A stretch of DNA of 64,000 nt from Candidatus Thiodiazotropha sp. (ex Epidulcina cf. delphinae) (GTDB taxonomy: Bacteria > Pseudomonadota > Gammaproteobacteria > Chromatiales > Chromatiaceae): positions 46,568-110,567 of the forward strand of contig JAHXHS010000015.1 of assembly GCA_025656455.1 (NCBI GenBank), read 5' to 3'. The translations under genes and the position numbers were made by a program. Positions 63,092 through 64,000 of the stretch are shown piece after piece. Below the pieces are notes generated by a model. The model was not told the DNA's origin and did not search any database. It worked only from the letters and a program-made list of their open reading frames with translations. Each line of letters opens with the position of its first letter. Position 1 is the stretch's first letter.

Positions 63092-63658
63092 ATGAGCATC
63101 CAAAGAGCATCGAATTTTTCCGCAGAATGTATTTGCAAAAAAGTACGACTGGAAATTATCGGACTAAATCCAAATTTTACCGTTTGCCATTGCAGTACTT
63201 GCCAATACCTGCATGCCGGTCCAGGGTTTGGGGCAAGCTGCAATGATATAAAAATTCTTGATGGTGAAGAGCACATAAAGAAGTTCTTCACAAAAATTGA
63301 TAAAAAACGTACACAAAGGTTTCTCGCAGAGCATGGGATAGCACAGATTGAAGAGCCTGACATACCAGAGTATTTTTCAGTATGGCACTTTTGCGCGGAA
63401 TGCGGCACTAAACTGTACTACAGATTTGAGGACTCCGTATGGAAAAACAAGTGCGATCAATACGTCGCTTCAGTGGGATTCTTACATGAATCCGGACTGA
63501 AAAATCTAAAGATGGAAACTGAAGCCTATTTTGATAAGAAGCCGTATTACTACAGTTTCAAAGAGAAGACAACGGCACTATCGGAAGATGAAACACACAA
63601 AAAATATATCCGAATGAGTAAAGTATTTGATGCTGATTCTAACAATGATGGAGATTAA
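63092..63658 (+). CDS. GFA/CENP-V-family zinc protein
   Basis: A 188-residue protein with the GFA fold. Cysteine pairs of the zinc sites are seen as ECICKKVRLEI, CHCSTC and HFCAECGTKLYYRF. Members are often called glutathione-dependent formaldehyde-activating enzymes, but the activity of most is unproven. The polar C-terminal tail (about 150-188) is longer than usual. Low GC. Start ATG 63092, preceded by AAGGAG. Confidence 0.88.
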   Translation: MSIQRASNFSAECICKKVRLEIIGLNPNFTVCHCSTCQYLHAGPGFGASCNDIKILDGEEHIKKFFTKIDKKRTQRFLAEHGIAQIEEPDIPEYFSVWHFCAECGTKLYYRFEDSVWKNKCDQYVASVGFLHESGLKNLKMETEAYFDKKPYYYSFKEKTTALSEDETHKKYIRMSKVFDADSNNDGD

Positions 63659-63790
63659 TCTTTGCAGGTTTCAGATTTAGGGAAGCTCTTACGTGGACTC
63701 CAAGGTGGACTTACAACTTACCAAAAATCACGCTTCTTATACCCGGCTAAGAGAACCACATTGGGGATGATCTGTCATTTGTCAATTTAG

Positions 63791-63855
63791 TTCTTACCCA
63801 GACATCCATTCAAATTTCTTCAAATTTAAAAGATTTTGGGTGGGTGTCCAGGTAA
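63791..63855. repeat. Family E repeat, short copy 3
   Basis: TTCTTACCCAGACATCCATT and the ATTCAAATTTCTTCAAATTT core are followed directly by TGGGTGGGTGTCCAGGTAAC, so this copy is short (about 65 bp) and lacks the middle tract of copies 1 and 2. The window end (63659-64000) otherwise shows no gene; TTACCCGGACATATATGGAC at 63904-63923 is another partial end. Confidence 0.6.
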
Positions 63856-64000
63856 CTGTCTCAGGTAACTGTCTTCCACTCAAAGGGTCTCCAGTGAGCC
63901 ATCTTACCCGGACATATATGGACACCCCAGATAAGTCAAGGATTAGCTCATCATAGTTCTTTACCTCTTACCCAACGGATGACAGCCTGGAGAAAAAACG

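Overview
This window looks like the chromosome of a free-living or symbiotic gammaproteobacterium. My guess, from gene content and protein resemblance only, is a marine sulfur-oxidiser of the Chromatiales/Sedimenticola/Thiodiazotropha type. It has a moderately GC-rich backbone with ordinary housekeeping genes (rimO, dusA, putA, cfa). I see no rRNA, tRNA, CRISPR array or phage. Unusually many short palindromic repeats fill the gaps between genes.

Layout. 1-600: repeat-rich gap. 0.6-3.2 kb: small ORF, thioredoxin-like ybbN and rimO in one operon. 3.2-5.9 kb: small membrane proteins and an APH-AAA kinase fusion. 6-15.4 kb: a cell-surface locus made of a 1638-aa PKD-repeat protein, two paralogous lipoproteins and a Zn-phospholipase-like protein with Asp-box repeats. 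15.4-19.1 kb: LysR regulator divergent from pirin, cytochrome b561, flavodoxin and YceI. 19.7-21.5 kb: dusA and a HigBA toxin-antitoxin pair. 21.6-25.5 kb: a divergent rpfC/rpfF pair, the sensor and synthase of DSF-type quorum sensing. 25.5-30.8 kb: cfa and a NikR-controlled nickel ECF transporter. 31-38.6 kb: a membrane protein, putA and two c-di-GMP enzymes. 38.9-44.6 kb: Tat aldo-keto reductase, transporter, aminotransferase, acetoacetyl-CoA synthetase. 45-50.5 kb: an 1841-aa protein combining two lipase-type hydrolases with a CHAT protease. 50.6-64 kb: a visibly AT-richer accessory stretch with a globin-coupled diguanylate cyclase, lipoproteins, an HxlR/hydrolase pair, a metallo-beta-lactamase-fold protein, MipA, a DUF2975/XRE pair, a wrecked transposase and a GFA-family protein.

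How it fits together. The DSF synthase/sensor pair and three intact GGDEF proteins suggest that cell density, oxygen and c-di-GMP are integrated here, perhaps to control surface proteins such as the PKD locus; that link is inference.

The most unusual signal is a set of five full-length palindromic elements (19196-19466, 25853-26163, 26160-26430, 30804-31075, 54626-54938). They share a three-way-junction plan: an outer stem of about 35 bp, a central CCCTTCGGG-type junction, and two hairpins capped by CAAGGC...AACGCC-type loops. Stem sequences differ almost completely between families. The ends sit on CTAG/TTAA targets, as expected for TA target duplication. Structure appears conserved while sequence is not.
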